Shown piece after piece: positions 27,004 through 37,184 of a stretch of DNA of 64,000 bases. This stretch comes from Synechococcus sp. WH 7805 (GTDB taxonomy: Bacteria; Cyanobacteriota; Cyanobacteriia; PCC-6307; Cyanobiaceae). Every line of letters starts with the position of its first letter. The first letter of the stretch is position 1. Made by a program: the position numbers and the translations under genes. The stretch covers positions 1,608,333-1,672,332 of the forward strand of contig NZ_CH724168.1 of NCBI RefSeq assembly GCF_000153285.1. The letters run 5' to 3'. The notes beneath the pieces are model-generated. The model was not told the origin of the DNA and made no database searches. It worked only from the letters and a program-made list of their open reading frames with translations.

Positions 27004-27954
27004 ATGGCGAATAATACGTTTGTACTCATGCATGATTCATTTGTCAACCGCTGTCAGCCCCTGCCTGCGGGTTCCAAGCTCTGCATCCTCGGCGCCGGTT
27101 TCAGCGGCAGCCGCCTCGCTTCTCTGGCTTCTGCCCTGCAGATCCCTGTCATCAGCACCCGGCGTGAACCCTCGCCGGACAGCGAACACCTCGCCTTCGA
27201 CACGGCTACGGGTCAGGCGCCCGATCGTCGCCAACTTGAGGGCATCACCCATCTGCTCAACACCATCCCACCCGATCGCGATGGCAACGATCCGGTCCTG
27301 AAAACGCTCGGCGATCAGATCCAGCAGTGGCCGCTGCGCTGGGTCGGCTATCTCTCGACTACAGGGGTGTACGGCAACACCGATGGCGCCTGGGTCTGTG
27401 AAGACGACCCTCCAGAACCCACCCAAGACCGAAGCCGGCGTCGGCTGGCGTGCGAGCAGGAGTGGCAGGCCAGCGGACTTCCCCTACAGATCCTGCGCTT
27501 ACCGGGAATCTATGGACCTGGCCGCTCCGCTCTCGCTGCGGTGAAAGCAGGAACGTTGCAGCCGGTGGACAAGCCTGGACAGATGTTCTGTCGCATTCAT
27601 GTGGATGACGTAGCCGCGGCCTGCCTCCATCTCATGCATCGATCCGCTCAGGGTCAGCACCCAGAGATCGTGAACGTCTGCGATGACGAACCAGCCGCGA
27701 GTGTTTCAGTGCACCGCTATGCCGCATCCCTGCTGAACTGCGAGCTTCCGCAACCAAAACCGTTCACCGAGGCGGAGGCCAGCATGAGCGCCATGGCCAG
27801 GTCGTTCTGGGCGGACAACCGACGGGTCAGCAACCAGCGCCTCCGCCAGGATCTCGGCTATGAGCTGATTTATCCGACCTACCGCAGCGGGCTGGCGCAA
27901 TGCCTTGAGATCGAGACCCTCACGGAGTCGAGGACTCCGTCCTCTCCGGCTTGA
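27004..27954 (+). CDS. NAD(P)-binding SDR-like protein (epimerase-like)
   Basis: 316 residues of the extended/atypical SDR group. The Rossmann loop is CILGAGFSGSRLA (about 28-40), followed by YLSTTGVYGNTDGAWV, RRLACEQEW (lacking a canonical YxxxK) and RLPGIYGPGRSAL, then RIHVDDVAAACLHLM. The active-site Tyr/Lys pair is not obvious, so it may bind a dinucleotide without classic SDR catalysis, as in the YeeZ-like proteins. ATG 27004 or 27028 are both possible. The 3' end overlaps the next, leftward gene by 35 bases. Confidence 0.8.
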   Translation: MANNTFVLMHDSFVNRCQPLPAGSKLCILGAGFSGSRLASLASALQIPVISTRREPSPDSEHLAFDTATGQAPDRRQLEGITHLLNTIPPDRDGNDPVLKTLGDQIQQWPLRWVGYLSTTGVYGNTDGAWVCEDDPPEPTQDRSRRRLACEQEWQASGLPLQILRLPGIYGPGRSALAAVKAGTLQPVDKPGQMFCRIHVDDVAAACLHLMHRSAQGQHPEIVNVCDDEPAASVSVHRYAASLLNCELPQPKPFTEAEASMSAMARSFWADNRRVSNQRLRQDLGYELIYPTYRSGLAQCLEIETLTESRTPSSPA

Positions 27955-28111
27955 ACATGGGCAGTTCATGCAGTTGCAGAGGCTGGTCGGGATCGATGAA
28001 CGTGAGACCGGCGTCATAAAGAAATTGGCTCCACTGAACCTCCAGCCATCCCTGCTTCAAAGCAGTCCCCAGGCCGTAGAGCAGCAACCCGATCAACAGC
28101 CAGCGCAGCAT
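27920..28111 (-). CDS. Small membrane protein head-to-head with pdxA
   Basis: 63 residues: an N-terminal transmembrane helix (MLRWLLIGLLLYGLGTAL) followed by EVQWSQFLYDAGLTFIDP and a polar tail. Likely a real, cyanobacterial small gene of unknown role. Its start codon (28111-28109) shares two bases with the pdxA start (28110-28112) on the other strand, so each gene's ribosome site must lie inside the other's coding sequence. Confidence 0.6.
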   Translation of the reverse strand: MLRWLLIGLLLYGLGTALKQGWLEVQWSQFLYDAGLTFIDPDQPLQLHELPMFKPERTESSTP

Positions 28112-29138
28112 GATCCCACTCCATCAACTCACCGACGCTAATCAGCGTCTGGTCATCGCTTTAGGGGATCCCGCCGGTATCGGCATGGAAGTCACAATCA
28201 AAGCCCTTGCAGATCCCCGCTGTCCGCGGGACATGAAACCGTTGCTTGTGGGCTGCAGAGCCAGCCTTAAACGCACGCATCAGCTCCTGCACAACCTGAA
28301 GAACTTTCCCCTGGTGGATCCTGATGACCTTGAGATTGAAGACCTTCCCATCCCGGGCGGCCCGCTGGATCCAGGCGATGCAGGGGTCACAAGTGGGGAA
28401 GCCAGTTTCCGCTGGCTGAGTCGAGCTGTGGAGCTCGTCCAAGGAGGGCACGGGCGGGCCCTGGTCACAGCGCCAATCGCGAAGCACACCTGGCATGCAG
28501 CAGGTCATCCCTATCCCGGGCAGACCGAGCGATTGGCCGAACTCGACGGAGCAGACTCCGCATCGATGCTGTTCACCGCCGTATCACCCAGCACCGGATG
28601 GCGACTGAACACCCTTCTGGCCACCACACATATCCCTCTGCAACAGGTATCTCAAGCCCTCACACCGGCTCTGGTGACCACCAAATTGAAGACCCTGGCC
28701 AGGTTCTGCCAGCGCTTCAACCCCTCACCGGAGCTTCTGGTGGCCGGTCTCAATCCCCACGCCGGCGAACAAGGTCAGCTCGGCACAGAGGAAGAGCAAT
28801 GGCTCACGCCTCTGATGCATCGCTGGGCTGAGGCCAACCCCACGATCCGGCTCAGAGGACCTCTACCTCCAGATACCTGCTGGCTCAGCGCAGCGCAGGC
28901 ATGGAGCAGAAACAACAGTCCAGGGCCTGACGGGATTTTGGCCCTATATCACGATCAGGGACTGATTCCCGTGAAATTGCTCGCCTTCGACCAGGCAGTC
29001 AACACCACACTCGGCCTTTCGTTTCTGCGGACATCGCCCGATCATGGAACCGGATTTGATATCGCCGGACAAGGAATCGCACGCTGCGACAGCATGCTCT
29101 CCGCCATCGCAGCGGCCTGGACGCTTAGCCAGGCTTAA
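28110..29138 (+). CDS. pdxA: 4-hydroxythreonine-4-phosphate dehydrogenase
   Basis: 342-residue NAD-dependent enzyme of DXP-type pyridoxal phosphate synthesis. Motifs visible: IALGDPAGIGMEV near the N-terminus, TAPIAKHTWHAAGHPYPGQTE, GLNPHAGEQGQLGTEE (metal-binding His), ALYHDQGLIPVK (second metal His) and FLRTSPDHGTGFDIAG. ATG 28110 gives a normal length. The 3' end overlaps the convergent accB by 14 bases. Confidence 0.96.
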   Translation: MIPLHQLTDANQRLVIALGDPAGIGMEVTIKALADPRCPRDMKPLLVGCRASLKRTHQLLHNLKNFPLVDPDDLEIEDLPIPGGPLDPGDAGVTSGEASFRWLSRAVELVQGGHGRALVTAPIAKHTWHAAGHPYPGQTERLAELDGADSASMLFTAVSPSTGWRLNTLLATTHIPLQQVSQALTPALVTTKLKTLARFCQRFNPSPELLVAGLNPHAGEQGQLGTEEEQWLTPLMHRWAEANPTIRLRGPLPPDTCWLSAAQAWSRNNSPGPDGILALYHDQGLIPVKLLAFDQAVNTTLGLSFLRTSPDHGTGFDIAGQGIARCDSMLSAIAAAWTLSQA

Positions 29139-29604
29139 CGCGCATCAACACCTGACCAAATTCCACCGGTGTGCCGTTATCCACAAGGATTTCCACCACT
29201 TCACCACTCAGCTCAGCCTCCAGCTCGTTCATCAGCTTCATGGCTTCGAGGATGCAGATCGTCTGACCAGCAGAGATGCGGTTGCCGATCTCCACAAAGG
29301 AAGGTTCTCCAGGTGCAGGAGCCCGATAGAAGGTGCCCACCATCGGTGCAGTGACATCCACGAGATCCGAGCGAGTTCCTGCAGCTGCTGGAGGGGCTGC
29401 GGACGATGACTCGCTCTGAGTCTTGATCTCCATCGCTGGCACAGGAGCAGCTGCGACAGGCACCATCTGGGTGGACGCAGCCGGAACAGGAAGATTCCGG
29501 CAAACCTCTAGGCGGAAATCATCCCCCTCGAGCCGGAATTCCTGAATGTCGCTCTCCGCCAGCTTGTCGAGAAGCTGATTCAACTGATCGTGGTCGAGAT
29601 GCAT
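29125..29604 (-). CDS. accB: Biotin carboxyl carrier protein of acetyl-CoA carboxylase
   Basis: 159 residues. The N-terminal helical region is followed by an Ala/Pro-rich linker (about 38-80) and the biotinyl domain with the EAMKLMNE motif, whose lysine is biotinylated. It carries CO2 in the first step of fatty acid synthesis. It starts 2 bases after efp on the same strand, the efp-accB arrangement common in bacteria. Confidence 0.96.
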   Translation of the reverse strand: MHLDHDQLNQLLDKLAESDIQEFRLEGDDFRLEVCRNLPVPAASTQMVPVAAAPVPAMEIKTQSESSSAAPPAAAGTRSDLVDVTAPMVGTFYRAPAPGEPSFVEIGNRISAGQTICILEAMKLMNELEAELSGEVVEILVDNGTPVEFGQVLMRVKPG

Positions 29605-29606
29605 GG

Positions 29607-30170
29607 TCAGCTGTTCTCCCGACCCAGGTAGGTGTCGTTGCGGGTGTCGACCTTGATCTTCTCACCAATAGAGAGAAAGAGAGGCACCATCACTTGGGCA
29701 CCGGTCTCGAGAATGGCCGGCTTGGTGCCACCAGTCGCGGTGTCGCCTTTCACACCAGGATCCGTCTCCTTGATCTCGAGCACAACCGAATTGGGCAGCT
29801 CAACTTCCAGGGGCTTGTCATTCCAGGAGACGACATTCACCTCCATCCCTTCCTTGAGATATTTGCGGCTCTCTCCGATCTGCTTCGCAGACAGGCGGGT
29901 TTCTTCGTAGGTGCCCATATCCATGAAGACATAGTCCTCACCTTCCATATAGGTGTGCTGAAGCGTGGCTTTCTCAAGAATGGCCTGAGGCAGCATCTCG
30001 CCAGCGCGGAAGGTTTTCTCCACCACGTTGCCGCTCTGCACCGCCTTGAGCTTGGTGCGGACAAAGGCGGAACCCTTGCCGGGCTTGACGTGCAGGAACT
30101 CGACCACACGCCAGACGGCACCGTCCAGCTCGATGGTGGTGCCAGTGCGAAAGTCGTTGCTGGAAATCAT
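29607..30170 (-). CDS. efp: Elongation factor P
   Basis: 187-residue, three-domain translation factor that rescues ribosomes stalled at polyproline. It begins [17 protein letters not shown], with the loop [12 protein letters not shown] carrying the lysine that is modified in some species. The C-terminal domain has the [14 protein letters not shown] signature. The ATG at 30170 is the family start; 13 further open codons upstream lie in the divergent promoter region. Cotranscribed with accB. Confidence 0.96.
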   Translation of the reverse strand: MISSNDFRTGTTIELDGAVWRVVEFLHVKPGKGSAFVRTKLKAVQSGNVVEKTFRAGEMLPQAILEKATLQHTYMEGEDYVFMDMGTYEETRLSAKQIGESRKYLKEGMEVNVVSWNDKPLEVELPNSVVLEIKETDPGVKGDTATGGTKPAILETGAQVMVPLFLSIGEKIKVDTRNDTYLGRENS

Positions 30171-30202
30171 TCCCGCTGAACGGTTCAGGGGATCATACGG
30201 CT

Positions 30203-31321
30203 GTGCCAAAGTCCTTTCAGCACCTGGGGTTCTCCTTGGCGATTCGGTTGGCTTTTCAGCGTTTGAGCACTGGCTTGCTCGGCCTTCTGATGGTGATCGG
30301 CTTGGTCTGGGCCGAACCCGTCTGGGCCGGACTGCCCCAGGGAAATGCCGTGAAGGATCCCGCTGCGATCCTGCGGGATTCCCTGCCGATGGACCAAGAG
30401 GATCTGCGTGAACTGCAGCACCGACTGGAAGGCACCAGTGACGATTTGCGGGCCAAGCGCTGGAGTGCCCTCGGACGCAGCATCAGCCGCAGCGAAGCGT
30501 TGCTGAACACGCGTCGCAACACCATTCTCAACGCCGTGCCCAATGCCGAGCGTCAGCAGGCCGAACAGCTGCTCGACACGGTCAAAGACGACTTGGTGCA
30601 ACTGCAGGAACGGGTGGATGCCGCCGATAAATCAGGATTCATCCAGACCCGCCGGCAGACGCTGACCACAATTGGCGATCTCGAATACCTGCTGATTGAT
30701 GACCGGATCCCTGCCATTCCCGCGGAGTTCGATGACCTGCCCCGCCTCAATGGGCGGGCCACCGTGGTGATCAGCACCACACAGGGCGATCTCACAGCCG
30801 TGGTGGATGGATACAACGCACCCCTGACGGCCGGCGCCTTTATTGATCTGAGCCTCAAGGGCTTTTACGACGGCCTTCCCTTCACCAGGGCCGAGGACTT
30901 CTACATCCTGCAAAGCGGCGATCCTGAAGGTCCTGCAATCGGTTATGTGGATCCAACCAGCAAGCAGGAACGGCATGTGCCTCTGGAAATTCGTGTTCCA
31001 GGCGAGCCGGACACCTTCTACAACGAGACCTTTGAAGATGTGGGCCTGTACAAGGCCACGCCCGTTCTGCCCTTCTCCACCCTCGGCACCCTCGGCTGGG
31101 CCCATTCCGATCAGGCGCTCGATGATGGCTCATCCCAATTCTTCCTGTTTCTTTACGAAGCGGAGCTCACCCCTGCCGGTCTGAATCTGGTGGATGGACG
31201 CAATGCCGCGTTCGGATACGTGGTGGATGGCTTCGATGTTCTCGAGGAACTCAGCGTGGACGATCAGATCAACCGTATTGAAGTGGTGGATGGAGCCGAT
31301 CGGCTGCAGCCCCACGCCTGA
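30203..31321 (+). CDS. Lumenal cyclophilin-type peptidyl-prolyl isomerase (CYP38/TLP40-like)
   Basis: 372 residues. An N-terminal signal (about 14-42, hydrophobic [19 protein letters not shown]) is followed by a helical bundle (about 50-165), then a cyclophilin domain (about 180-368: [53 protein letters not shown]). This helical-plus-cyclophilin layout is that of plant CYP38/TLP40, a photosystem II assembly factor in the thylakoid lumen. Key catalytic residues of active cyclophilins are not all evident, so isomerase activity is uncertain. GTG start at 30203. Confidence 0.85.
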   Translation: MPKSFQHLGFSLAIRLAFQRLSTGLLGLLMVIGLVWAEPVWAGLPQGNAVKDPAAILRDSLPMDQEDLRELQHRLEGTSDDLRAKRWSALGRSISRSEALLNTRRNTILNAVPNAERQQAEQLLDTVKDDLVQLQERVDAADKSGFIQTRRQTLTTIGDLEYLLIDDRIPAIPAEFDDLPRLNGRATVVISTTQGDLTAVVDGYNAPLTAGAFIDLSLKGFYDGLPFTRAEDFYILQSGDPEGPAIGYVDPTSKQERHVPLEIRVPGEPDTFYNETFEDVGLYKATPVLPFSTLGTLGWAHSDQALDDGSSQFFLFLYEAELTPAGLNLVDGRNAAFGYVVDGFDVLEELSVDDQINRIEVVDGADRLQPHA

Positions 31322-31327
31322 CCTGCC

Positions 31328-32314
31328 GTGACGCAGACACTGGCTGACTTGGGAGAAGCGGAGCTCCTGAGGCGCCTTGCGCGCTTCGCTCCGCCGGGTC
31401 AGCTGGATGACGACACCGCGCAACTGCAACAGCCATCAGCGGATCTGCTTATTAATACCGACGTACTGGTGGAGAGCATCCACTTCAGTGATGCCACCAC
31501 CGCATCAGCCGATGTGGGCTGGCGTGCGGTGGCTGCCAACCTCTCCGACCTTGCCGCCAGCGGGGTGGATCAGATCCTGGGGATCACTGTGGGGCTTGTG
31601 GCGCCGGGACACACCCCCTGGAGCTGGGTGGAAGGGGTCTACCGCGGCATCGACTCCCTGCTTGAGGTGAGTGGGGGTGTGCTGCTGGGAGGCGACTGCT
31701 CCCAGGGACCCGTCAGGATGATTTCGATCACTGCGATCGGGACACTCGGGCCCTTGCGGCTGCATCGTTCCCAGGCAAGGCCTGGAGACTGGATCGTGGT
31801 GAGCGGAGCTCATGGACTGAGCCGACTGGGATTGGCCCTGCTTCTCGAAGATCCCTCGTTGCTGGGTGTCACCCTGCCAAGTGCACTCAAAGAACAGGCG
31901 ATTCGACAGCATCAGCGTCCACAGCCGAAGCTTGATGCACTCAAGTTGCTTGTGACCTGCAAGCCAGAGGAGCTTCCCTGGAGAGCCGGTGGGACCGACA
32001 GCAGCGACGGTCTGCTTCAAGCCATCGACTGTCTCTGCCGAAGCAGTGGCTGCGGCGCTGTTTTGGACAAAACAAAGTTGCCTCAGGCATGCGGATGGCC
32101 GGATGGTCCGCACTGGCAACGCTGGTGCCTGAGCGGTGGTGAAGACTTCGAACTGGTGGTCACGCTGCCCCCAGCATGGGCCAAAGCCTGGATTGACCTG
32201 CAACCGTCCAGCCGGCAGGTGGGAGTCATCACGGATCAAGCCGAAGCGATCGTCTGGAGCGACGACAACGCACCCGTGGTCTCTAAGGGTTTCGCCCATT
32301 ACAGAGCGTCCTGA
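31328..32314 (+). CDS. thiL: Thiamine-monophosphate kinase
   Basis: 328 residues of the PurM-like ATP-binding fold; phosphorylates thiamine phosphate to the active diphosphate. Visible: DDTAQLQ (metal-binding Asp), LLINTDVLVESIHF, AANLSDLAASG, GGDCSQGP, RPGDWIVVSGAHG and the C-terminal SGGEDFELVV motif. It starts 6 bases after the cyclophilin gene, so the two are likely cotranscribed. Normal length. Confidence 0.95.
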   Translation: MTQTLADLGEAELLRRLARFAPPGQLDDDTAQLQQPSADLLINTDVLVESIHFSDATTASADVGWRAVAANLSDLAASGVDQILGITVGLVAPGHTPWSWVEGVYRGIDSLLEVSGGVLLGGDCSQGPVRMISITAIGTLGPLRLHRSQARPGDWIVVSGAHGLSRLGLALLLEDPSLLGVTLPSALKEQAIRQHQRPQPKLDALKLLVTCKPEELPWRAGGTDSSDGLLQAIDCLCRSSGCGAVLDKTKLPQACGWPDGPHWQRWCLSGGEDFELVVTLPPAWAKAWIDLQPSSRQVGVITDQAEAIVWSDDNAPVVSKGFAHYRAS

Positions 32315-32323
32315 CCCACAAAA

Positions 32324-32345
32324 ATCCCCCCTTTGCAGGGGGGAT
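32324..32345 (-). terminator. Rho-independent terminator of gap2
   Basis: Perfect inverted repeat ATCCCCCC / GGGGGGAT around a 6-base loop. On the minus strand the stem is followed by TTTT, the classic form, 31 bases beyond the gap2 stop. On the plus strand it lies 9 bases after thiL and may also limit readthrough from that side. Confidence 0.85.
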
Positions 32346-32376
32346 GAGAACGCTCAGATCAGGGAGCTTTACAGGA

Positions 32377-33402
32377 TCACTTCCAGTTGCGGGCGACCAC
32401 TTCGGCGAGATCCACCACGCGCTGGCTGTAGCCCCACTCGTTGTCATACCAGGCAAGGATCTTCACCGCTTTGTCACCCATGGCGTAGGTGAGGTCGGCA
32501 TCAAAGATGGTGGATTCGTTGGTGCCGGCGTAATCGGTCGAGACCAGGGGCAGGTCGCTGTACTTGATGATGCCCTTCATTCCATTCTCGGAAGCGGCCT
32601 TGATCACAGCCTTCACTTCCTCAACGTTGGTGGCGCGGGAGGGTCCGAAGGTGAGGTCAACAGCAGACACATTCGGCGTGGGGACACGCATGGCGAAACC
32701 GGTGAGCTTGCCTTTCACCTCGGGGTAAACCAGAGCCACAGCCTTGGCAGCACCGGTGGTGGTGGGAACCATATTGAGCGCAGCGGCACGGGCACGGCGC
32801 AGATCCCTGTGGCTGTTGTCGAGGATGCGCTGGTCACCGGTGTAGCTGTGGATGGTGGTCATCAGACCCCAGTCCAAACCAAAGCTCTGATCGAGAACCT
32901 TGACGATCGGAGCCAGGCAGTTGGTGGTGCAGCTGGCGTTGGAGAGGATGTTCCAGTCTTCGTGACGGTACTGATCGTCATTCACGCCCACCACGAAGGT
33001 GCCCACACCGTCACCTTTGCCAGGCGCCGTCAGGATCACCTTGCTGGCACCGGCCTCAAGGTGCATGCTCGCTTTCTCATCGGTGTTGAAGACACCGGTG
33101 GACTCGATCACAAGGTCCACACCCCAATCCTTCCAGGGGCAGTTGAGGGGATTGCGATCGGCGAAGAATTTGATCTCCTTGCCATTGACGATCATCGTTT
33201 CGTCAGTCGTCTCGATCTGAACGCTGCGGTCGATGTGACCAAGGATCGAGTCGTAGGTGAGGAGGTGGGCACTGGTTTTGGGATCGGATGTGGAGTTCAT
33301 CCCAACGATCTCGAGACCAGTGTCAGCGCCGCGGCTGAGCCAACCCCGCATCACATTGCGACCAATCCGGCCGAATCCATTGATCGCAACGCGCAGGGTC
33401 AT
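32377..33402 (-). CDS. gap2: Glyceraldehyde-3-phosphate dehydrogenase, Calvin-cycle type
   Basis: 341 residues. The Rossmann motif is [12 protein letters not shown], and the catalytic Cys sits in [12 protein letters not shown] with its His in TIHSYTGDQ. After the second strand the sequence is [14 protein letters not shown] rather than an aspartate-based NAD-selective form, consistent with the dual NAD(P) Gap2 enzyme of cyanobacteria and chloroplasts, used in the reductive pentose phosphate cycle. Transcribed alone, with its own terminator and an upstream promoter region shared with murC. Confidence 0.96.
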   Translation of the reverse strand: MTLRVAINGFGRIGRNVMRGWLSRGADTGLEIVGMNSTSDPKTSAHLLTYDSILGHIDRSVQIETTDETMIVNGKEIKFFADRNPLNCPWKDWGVDLVIESTGVFNTDEKASMHLEAGASKVILTAPGKGDGVGTFVVGVNDDQYRHEDWNILSNASCTTNCLAPIVKVLDQSFGLDWGLMTTIHSYTGDQRILDNSHRDLRRARAAALNMVPTTTGAAKAVALVYPEVKGKLTGFAMRVPTPNVSAVDLTFGPSRATNVEEVKAVIKAASENGMKGIIKYSDLPLVSTDYAGTNESTIFDADLTYAMGDKAVKILAWYDNEWGYSQRVVDLAEVVARNWK

Positions 33403-33575
33403 AACAAAAGCGGATCGTCCGCTATAGGTGTTTGGCCGCCGATCATACAGAAATCTTCGGGATTTACTCTGTTAAAGGGGGGTTTGGGATCACGGAAAGA
33501 CCAGGGCTACAAAATTCCTGAACCACTGGTCAGCTTGGAAAGCTGATTTATCGTGCGCATCCACGGTGACGGTCA
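33403..33575. promoter_or_regulatory. Divergent gap2-murC promoter region
   Basis: About 170 bases between divergent genes. Toward gap2, the minus strand contains TATGAT (33447-33442), a good -10 hexamer about 40 bases upstream of the start, without a convincing -35. A run of G (33477-33484) lies further upstream. The murC side ends in an in-frame TGA at 33567, which forces the murC start to be at or after 33570. I found no clear NtcA or other operator palindrome. Confidence 0.45.
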
Positions 33576-35027
33576 TTGGTCTGCACGCTTGACATTCACG
33601 CACCTGTGCATTTCATCGGTGCCGGAGGCATTGGCATGTCTGCCTTGGCGCGGATTCTGCTCAGCCGCGGTCATCGCGTCAGCGGCTCGGATCGGCGCCT
33701 GACGCCGGCGATGGAGAGTCTCAAAAGGGCAGGAATGGTGGCTTTTGAGTCACAGGAGGCCACCAACTTCCAGACCTTGAATCATCTGAACCGCTCATCA
33801 CCAATCGTGGTGATCAGCAGCGCCATTCCCGAACACAATCCGGAATTGGTTGCCGCCAGACATCAACAGCTCGAGGTTTGGCATCGCTCGGATCTTCTTG
33901 CAGCCCTGATCGACCAGCAGCCCTCGATCGCCATCGCTGGCAGTCATGGCAAAACCACCACCAGCACGGTGGTGACCACACTTCTTCATGGCGCCGGCGA
34001 GGATCCAACGGCTGTAATCGGAGGCATCGTTCCCTGTTACGGAAGTAACGGCCATGCCGGCCAAGGACGCCTCCTCGTGGCTGAAGCCGACGAATCCGAC
34101 GGCTCGCTCGTGAAATTCAGAGCCTCCTTGGGTGTGATCACCAATCTCGAACTGGATCACACCGACCATTACCGCGACCTTGACGACCTGATCGAAACCC
34201 TTCAGCGCTTCGGAAATGGTTGCCAACGCCTGCTGGCCAATCAGGACGATCCCATCCTCAACGAGCACTTCCAAGCCGATGCCTGGTGGTCGATCCAGCG
34301 CAGCGACAACGTGGATTTTGCAGGCTTGCCAGTGGCTCTGGAAGGCGATCGCACCATCGCCGACCTCTATGAACAGGGGACCTTCGTGGGGCAAATCACC
34401 CTGCCCATGCCCGGACTGCACAACCTGAGCAACACCATCGGAGCCCTCGCCGCCTGCCGCATGGAGGGTGTGCCCCTCGAACGCTTGATCAGCCATCTAT
34501 CAGAGCTGAAAACCCCAGGACGCCGGTTCGATTACCGAGGCGACTGGCAGGGCCGGCAGATCGTTGACGACTACGCCCATCACCCGAGTGAAGTGGCAGC
34601 AACGCTGGACATGGCCAATCTGATGGTGTCCAGCGGTCGCAGCCCTCTGCCTCGATCACCCCAGCGGTTGGTGGCTGTGTTCCAACCCCATCGCTACAGC
34701 CGCACCCAAGAATTCCAACACCAATTCGCCGAGGCACTACTCTCCGCTGAACTAGTACTGCTGGCTCCGATCTTCTCCGCTGGTGAAGCTGAAATACCAG
34801 GGGTAAACAGTGAAGCGCTGGCCAGCGTCATGCAGGAACTGTCAACGCAGCAATCCGTTCTGGTGGCGTCAACGATGGATGAACTCGTCACCCTCGTGAA
34901 GGAGCACAGCCTCCCCGATGATCTGGTGCTGGCCATGGGCGCTGGTGATGTAAACAGCCTTTGGTCGCGGTTGTCGCAGTCTTCAACAGAGGGTCAGGCG
35001 TCATGTCCACCGGCACTGGCGGCCTGA
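33576..35027 (+). CDS. murC: UDP-N-acetylmuramate-L-alanine ligase
   Basis: 483 residues. Peptidoglycan precursor ligase: N-terminal UDP-binding [17 protein letters not shown]-loop [13 protein letters not shown] (about 115-127), [12 protein letters not shown], and [13 protein letters not shown]. An in-frame TGA lies just upstream (33567-33569), so TTG 33576 is the only standard start available. The end overlaps murB by 25 bases, implying translational coupling. Confidence 0.95.
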   Translation: MVCTLDIHAPVHFIGAGGIGMSALARILLSRGHRVSGSDRRLTPAMESLKRAGMVAFESQEATNFQTLNHLNRSSPIVVISSAIPEHNPELVAARHQQLEVWHRSDLLAALIDQQPSIAIAGSHGKTTTSTVVTTLLHGAGEDPTAVIGGIVPCYGSNGHAGQGRLLVAEADESDGSLVKFRASLGVITNLELDHTDHYRDLDDLIETLQRFGNGCQRLLANQDDPILNEHFQADAWWSIQRSDNVDFAGLPVALEGDRTIADLYEQGTFVGQITLPMPGLHNLSNTIGALAACRMEGVPLERLISHLSELKTPGRRFDYRGDWQGRQIVDDYAHHPSEVAATLDMANLMVSSGRSPLPRSPQRLVAVFQPHRYSRTQEFQHQFAEALLSAELVLLAPIFSAGEAEIPGVNSEALASVMQELSTQQSVLVASTMDELVTLVKEHSLPDDLVLAMGAGDVNSLWSRLSQSSTEGQASCPPALAA

Positions 35028-35935
35028 CGGCTCTGCAGGATTGCGGTGTCCTGCAACAGGAGGTGCCGCTAGCGGAGTTCACCACCTGGCGCGTCGGAGG
35101 TCCGGCGCAATGGCTGGCTGAACCCATCAGCACCGAGCAGATCCCAGAGCTCCTGCAGTGGGCGAGGGAGGAAGGTCTGCCCGTTCATATCATCGGAGCC
35201 GGCTCGAATCTGCTCATCGCCGACGGCGGCTTGCCCGGACTCACCCTCTGCCTAAGACGGTTGCAGGGCAGTGCGTTGAATGCAGAAACGGGCCGCATCC
35301 GTGCCGCCGCTGGAGAGCCGCTGCCCACCCTGGCCAGGCGTGCTGCCAAAGCTGGCTTGCAAGGGTTGGAATGGGCTGTGGGGATCCCCGGCACTGTGGG
35401 GGGTGCCGCCGTGATGAATGCCGGGGCGCAGGGAGGCTGCACGGCTGAACAGCTGATCAGTGTGGATGTGATTCGGTTAAGCGACCCAAAACCCACCCTC
35501 GCGAACCTCAGTCGGGAAGACCTGGCGTTCAGCTACCGCCACAGTGCACTCCAAACCAACCCGCACCTGGTGGTGGCCGCCGAATTTCAGCTTGAACCCG
35601 GTCACGACTCGGCCGAACTGCAGCGCCGCACCAGCGGCAATCTCAACCATCGCACCTCCACGCAGCCCTACAAACTGCCCAGCTGCGGCAGCGTCTTCCG
35701 CAATCCCGAACCGGAAAAAGCCGGGCGGCTGATCGAATCCCTGGGGCTCAAAGGACGGGCCATCGGTGGTGCCCAAGTGTCTGAGCTGCACGCCAATTTC
35801 ATCGTGAATACCGGTGATGCCACAGCGGAGGACATCCGCGCCCTCATCAGCCTGGTGCAAGGCGTAGTGATGGAGGCCAAAGGCATTGCGTTGCATCCAG
35901 AAGTGAAACGCCTGGGCTTCGAGACGCCCGATTAG
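35003..35935 (+). CDS. murB: UDP-N-acetylenolpyruvoylglucosamine reductase
   Basis: 310-residue FAD enzyme giving UDP-N-acetylmuramate. FAD-binding motifs [12 protein letters not shown] and [12 protein letters not shown], then [19 protein letters not shown]; the substrate domain has SFRYRHSAL-like SYRHSAL and SCGSVFRNP, with the catalytic serine in the type I-like CGSVF. ATG 35003 ([13 protein letters not shown]) is inside the end of murC. Gene order murC-murB-ebfC on one strand. Confidence 0.95.
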   Translation: MSTGTGGLTALQDCGVLQQEVPLAEFTTWRVGGPAQWLAEPISTEQIPELLQWAREEGLPVHIIGAGSNLLIADGGLPGLTLCLRRLQGSALNAETGRIRAAAGEPLPTLARRAAKAGLQGLEWAVGIPGTVGGAAVMNAGAQGGCTAEQLISVDVIRLSDPKPTLANLSREDLAFSYRHSALQTNPHLVVAAEFQLEPGHDSAELQRRTSGNLNHRTSTQPYKLPSCGSVFRNPEPEKAGRLIESLGLKGRAIGGAQVSELHANFIVNTGDATAEDIRALISLVQGVVMEAKGIALHPEVKRLGFETPD

Positions 35936-35959
35936 CCTTCCAGTTCCTTCAGCAGTTCC

Positions 35960-36301
35960 ATGGCCGGTTTCGGACTTCCCAATTTCGGACAGCTCACCGA
36001 AGCCTTCCGCAAGGCCCAGCAGATTCAGCAAGACGCCCAGAAACTGCAGGAAGAGCTGGATGCCATGGAAATCGAGGGCAGCAGTGAGGATGGTCGGGCC
36101 AGCATCTGGCTTTCCGGTAATCAACAACCCCTGCGCGTGAAGCTGGATCCGAGTTTGCTGAGCGAGGGGCAGGACACCGCCGAAGCCGCCGTTCTCGCTG
36201 CTCTCCAATCGGCCTACGAACGCTCCACCGCCACCATGAAGGAACGCATGCAAGACCTCACCGGTGGCCTCGATCTCAACCTCCCCGGGATGGGCGGCTG
36301 A
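35960..36301 (+). CDS. ebfC: YbaB/EbfC nucleoid-associated protein
   Basis: 113 residues. Two helices flank a small sheet: N-terminal [21 protein letters not shown], central strands, and C-terminal [13 protein letters not shown], ending in LNLPGMGG, the YbaB/EbfC pattern. Family members bind DNA as dimers and act in nucleoid organisation. Starts 24 bases after murB and its 3' end overlaps the convergent rsgA by 26 bases. Confidence 0.92.
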   Translation: MAGFGLPNFGQLTEAFRKAQQIQQDAQKLQEELDAMEIEGSSEDGRASIWLSGNQQPLRVKLDPSLLSEGQDTAEAAVLAALQSAYERSTATMKERMQDLTGGLDLNLPGMGG

Positions 36302-37184
36302 TCCCTAGTAATTCCTCCACCGCTCCGCGATAGAAGGTATAGCGCTCCCAGTCGCGACTCACCCCGCAGCCGGGTTCATCGCGATGGAGACAATCGCGGA
36401 AGCGACAGGGGTGGATGGTGAGCTGGTCCCGAAGTTCCGGGAACAGCACTTCAAGATTGCGGGCATCCCCAGGCAAGTCCGGTCGGTTGAAACCGGGCGT
36501 GTCAGCCACACGGGCACCTGGTGCGAAGGGATGCAACTCCACGTGCCGCGTCGTATGCCGGCCCCTCTGCAGCCTTCCCGACACGGCGCCAACCCTGAGT
36601 GCAAGGCCTGGAAGCAACGCATTGAGCAACGAACTTTTGCCCACCCCTGAAGGACCGCAAAGCACGGTGATGGCCTGGGACGCGAGCACGGCGCGCAACG
36701 TGTTCAAACCGGCGCCTGTCTGCACAGACACCAACACGGGCGAATAGCCCCAGCCATGCAGACGCTGCTTCAAGGCCAGCTGATGCTCAGGCGCAAGGAG
36801 GTCGCTCTTGGTGAGCACCAGCTGCACCCGCAGACCAGTCTGTTCCGCGGTGAGCAGAAAGCGACTGGCCTGATCGGCATCGAAGGCAGGCTGCTCCACA
36901 GCCAGAGCAACGAGAACGCAGGAGGCATTGGCGACAGGAGGCCGCACCAGGAAACTGCTGCGTGGTTCCACATCAGACACGACAGCTCGGGCCTGAAGGG
37001 GATCGATCGCCTCCACCGTGACCCGATCCCCCACATGCACAGCAGCGCCGCGATGGTGAAGCCTTGTCCGGCGAGTGCAGAGAAGACGGGCCGGCATTCC
37101 GGGGGATGGGACATCCAGTTCCACCTCCAGGTAATTGGCCTGCAGCGCCACCACCATGCCGCGATGGGGTGCAGCCTCACTCAC
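36276..37184 (-). CDS. rsgA: Ribosome small-subunit-dependent GTPase A
   Basis: 302-residue circularly permuted GTPase that matures the 30S subunit. An N-terminal OB-fold is followed by permuted G motifs: G4 LTKSDLL (about 125) precedes G1 GPSGVGKSS (about 178), then the ROXROH switch region RHTTRHVEL and G3 DTPGF. The C-terminal zinc site has [18 protein letters not shown]. It overlaps the TusA-like gene upstream by 8 bases. Confidence 0.95.
   Translation of the reverse strand: MSEAAPHRGMVVALQANYLEVELDVPSPGMPARLLCTRRTRLHHRGAAVHVGDRVTVEAIDPLQARAVVSDVEPRSSFLVRPPVANASCVLVALAVEQPAFDADQASRFLLTAEQTGLRVQLVLTKSDLLAPEHQLALKQRLHGWGYSPVLVSVQTGAGLNTLRAVLASQAITVLCGPSGVGKSSLLNALLPGLALRVGAVSGRLQRGRHTTRHVELHPFAPGARVADTPGFNRPDLPGDARNLEVLFPELRDQLTIHPCRFRDCLHRDEPGCGVSRDWERYTFYRGAVEELLGISRPSRGG

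Noticed and set aside
32344-33546. 400-codon open frame antisense to gap2
   Set aside because: Shadow of a highly expressed, codon-biased gene; the peptide is Gly/Val/His-rich without domain features and crosses the gap2 terminator.
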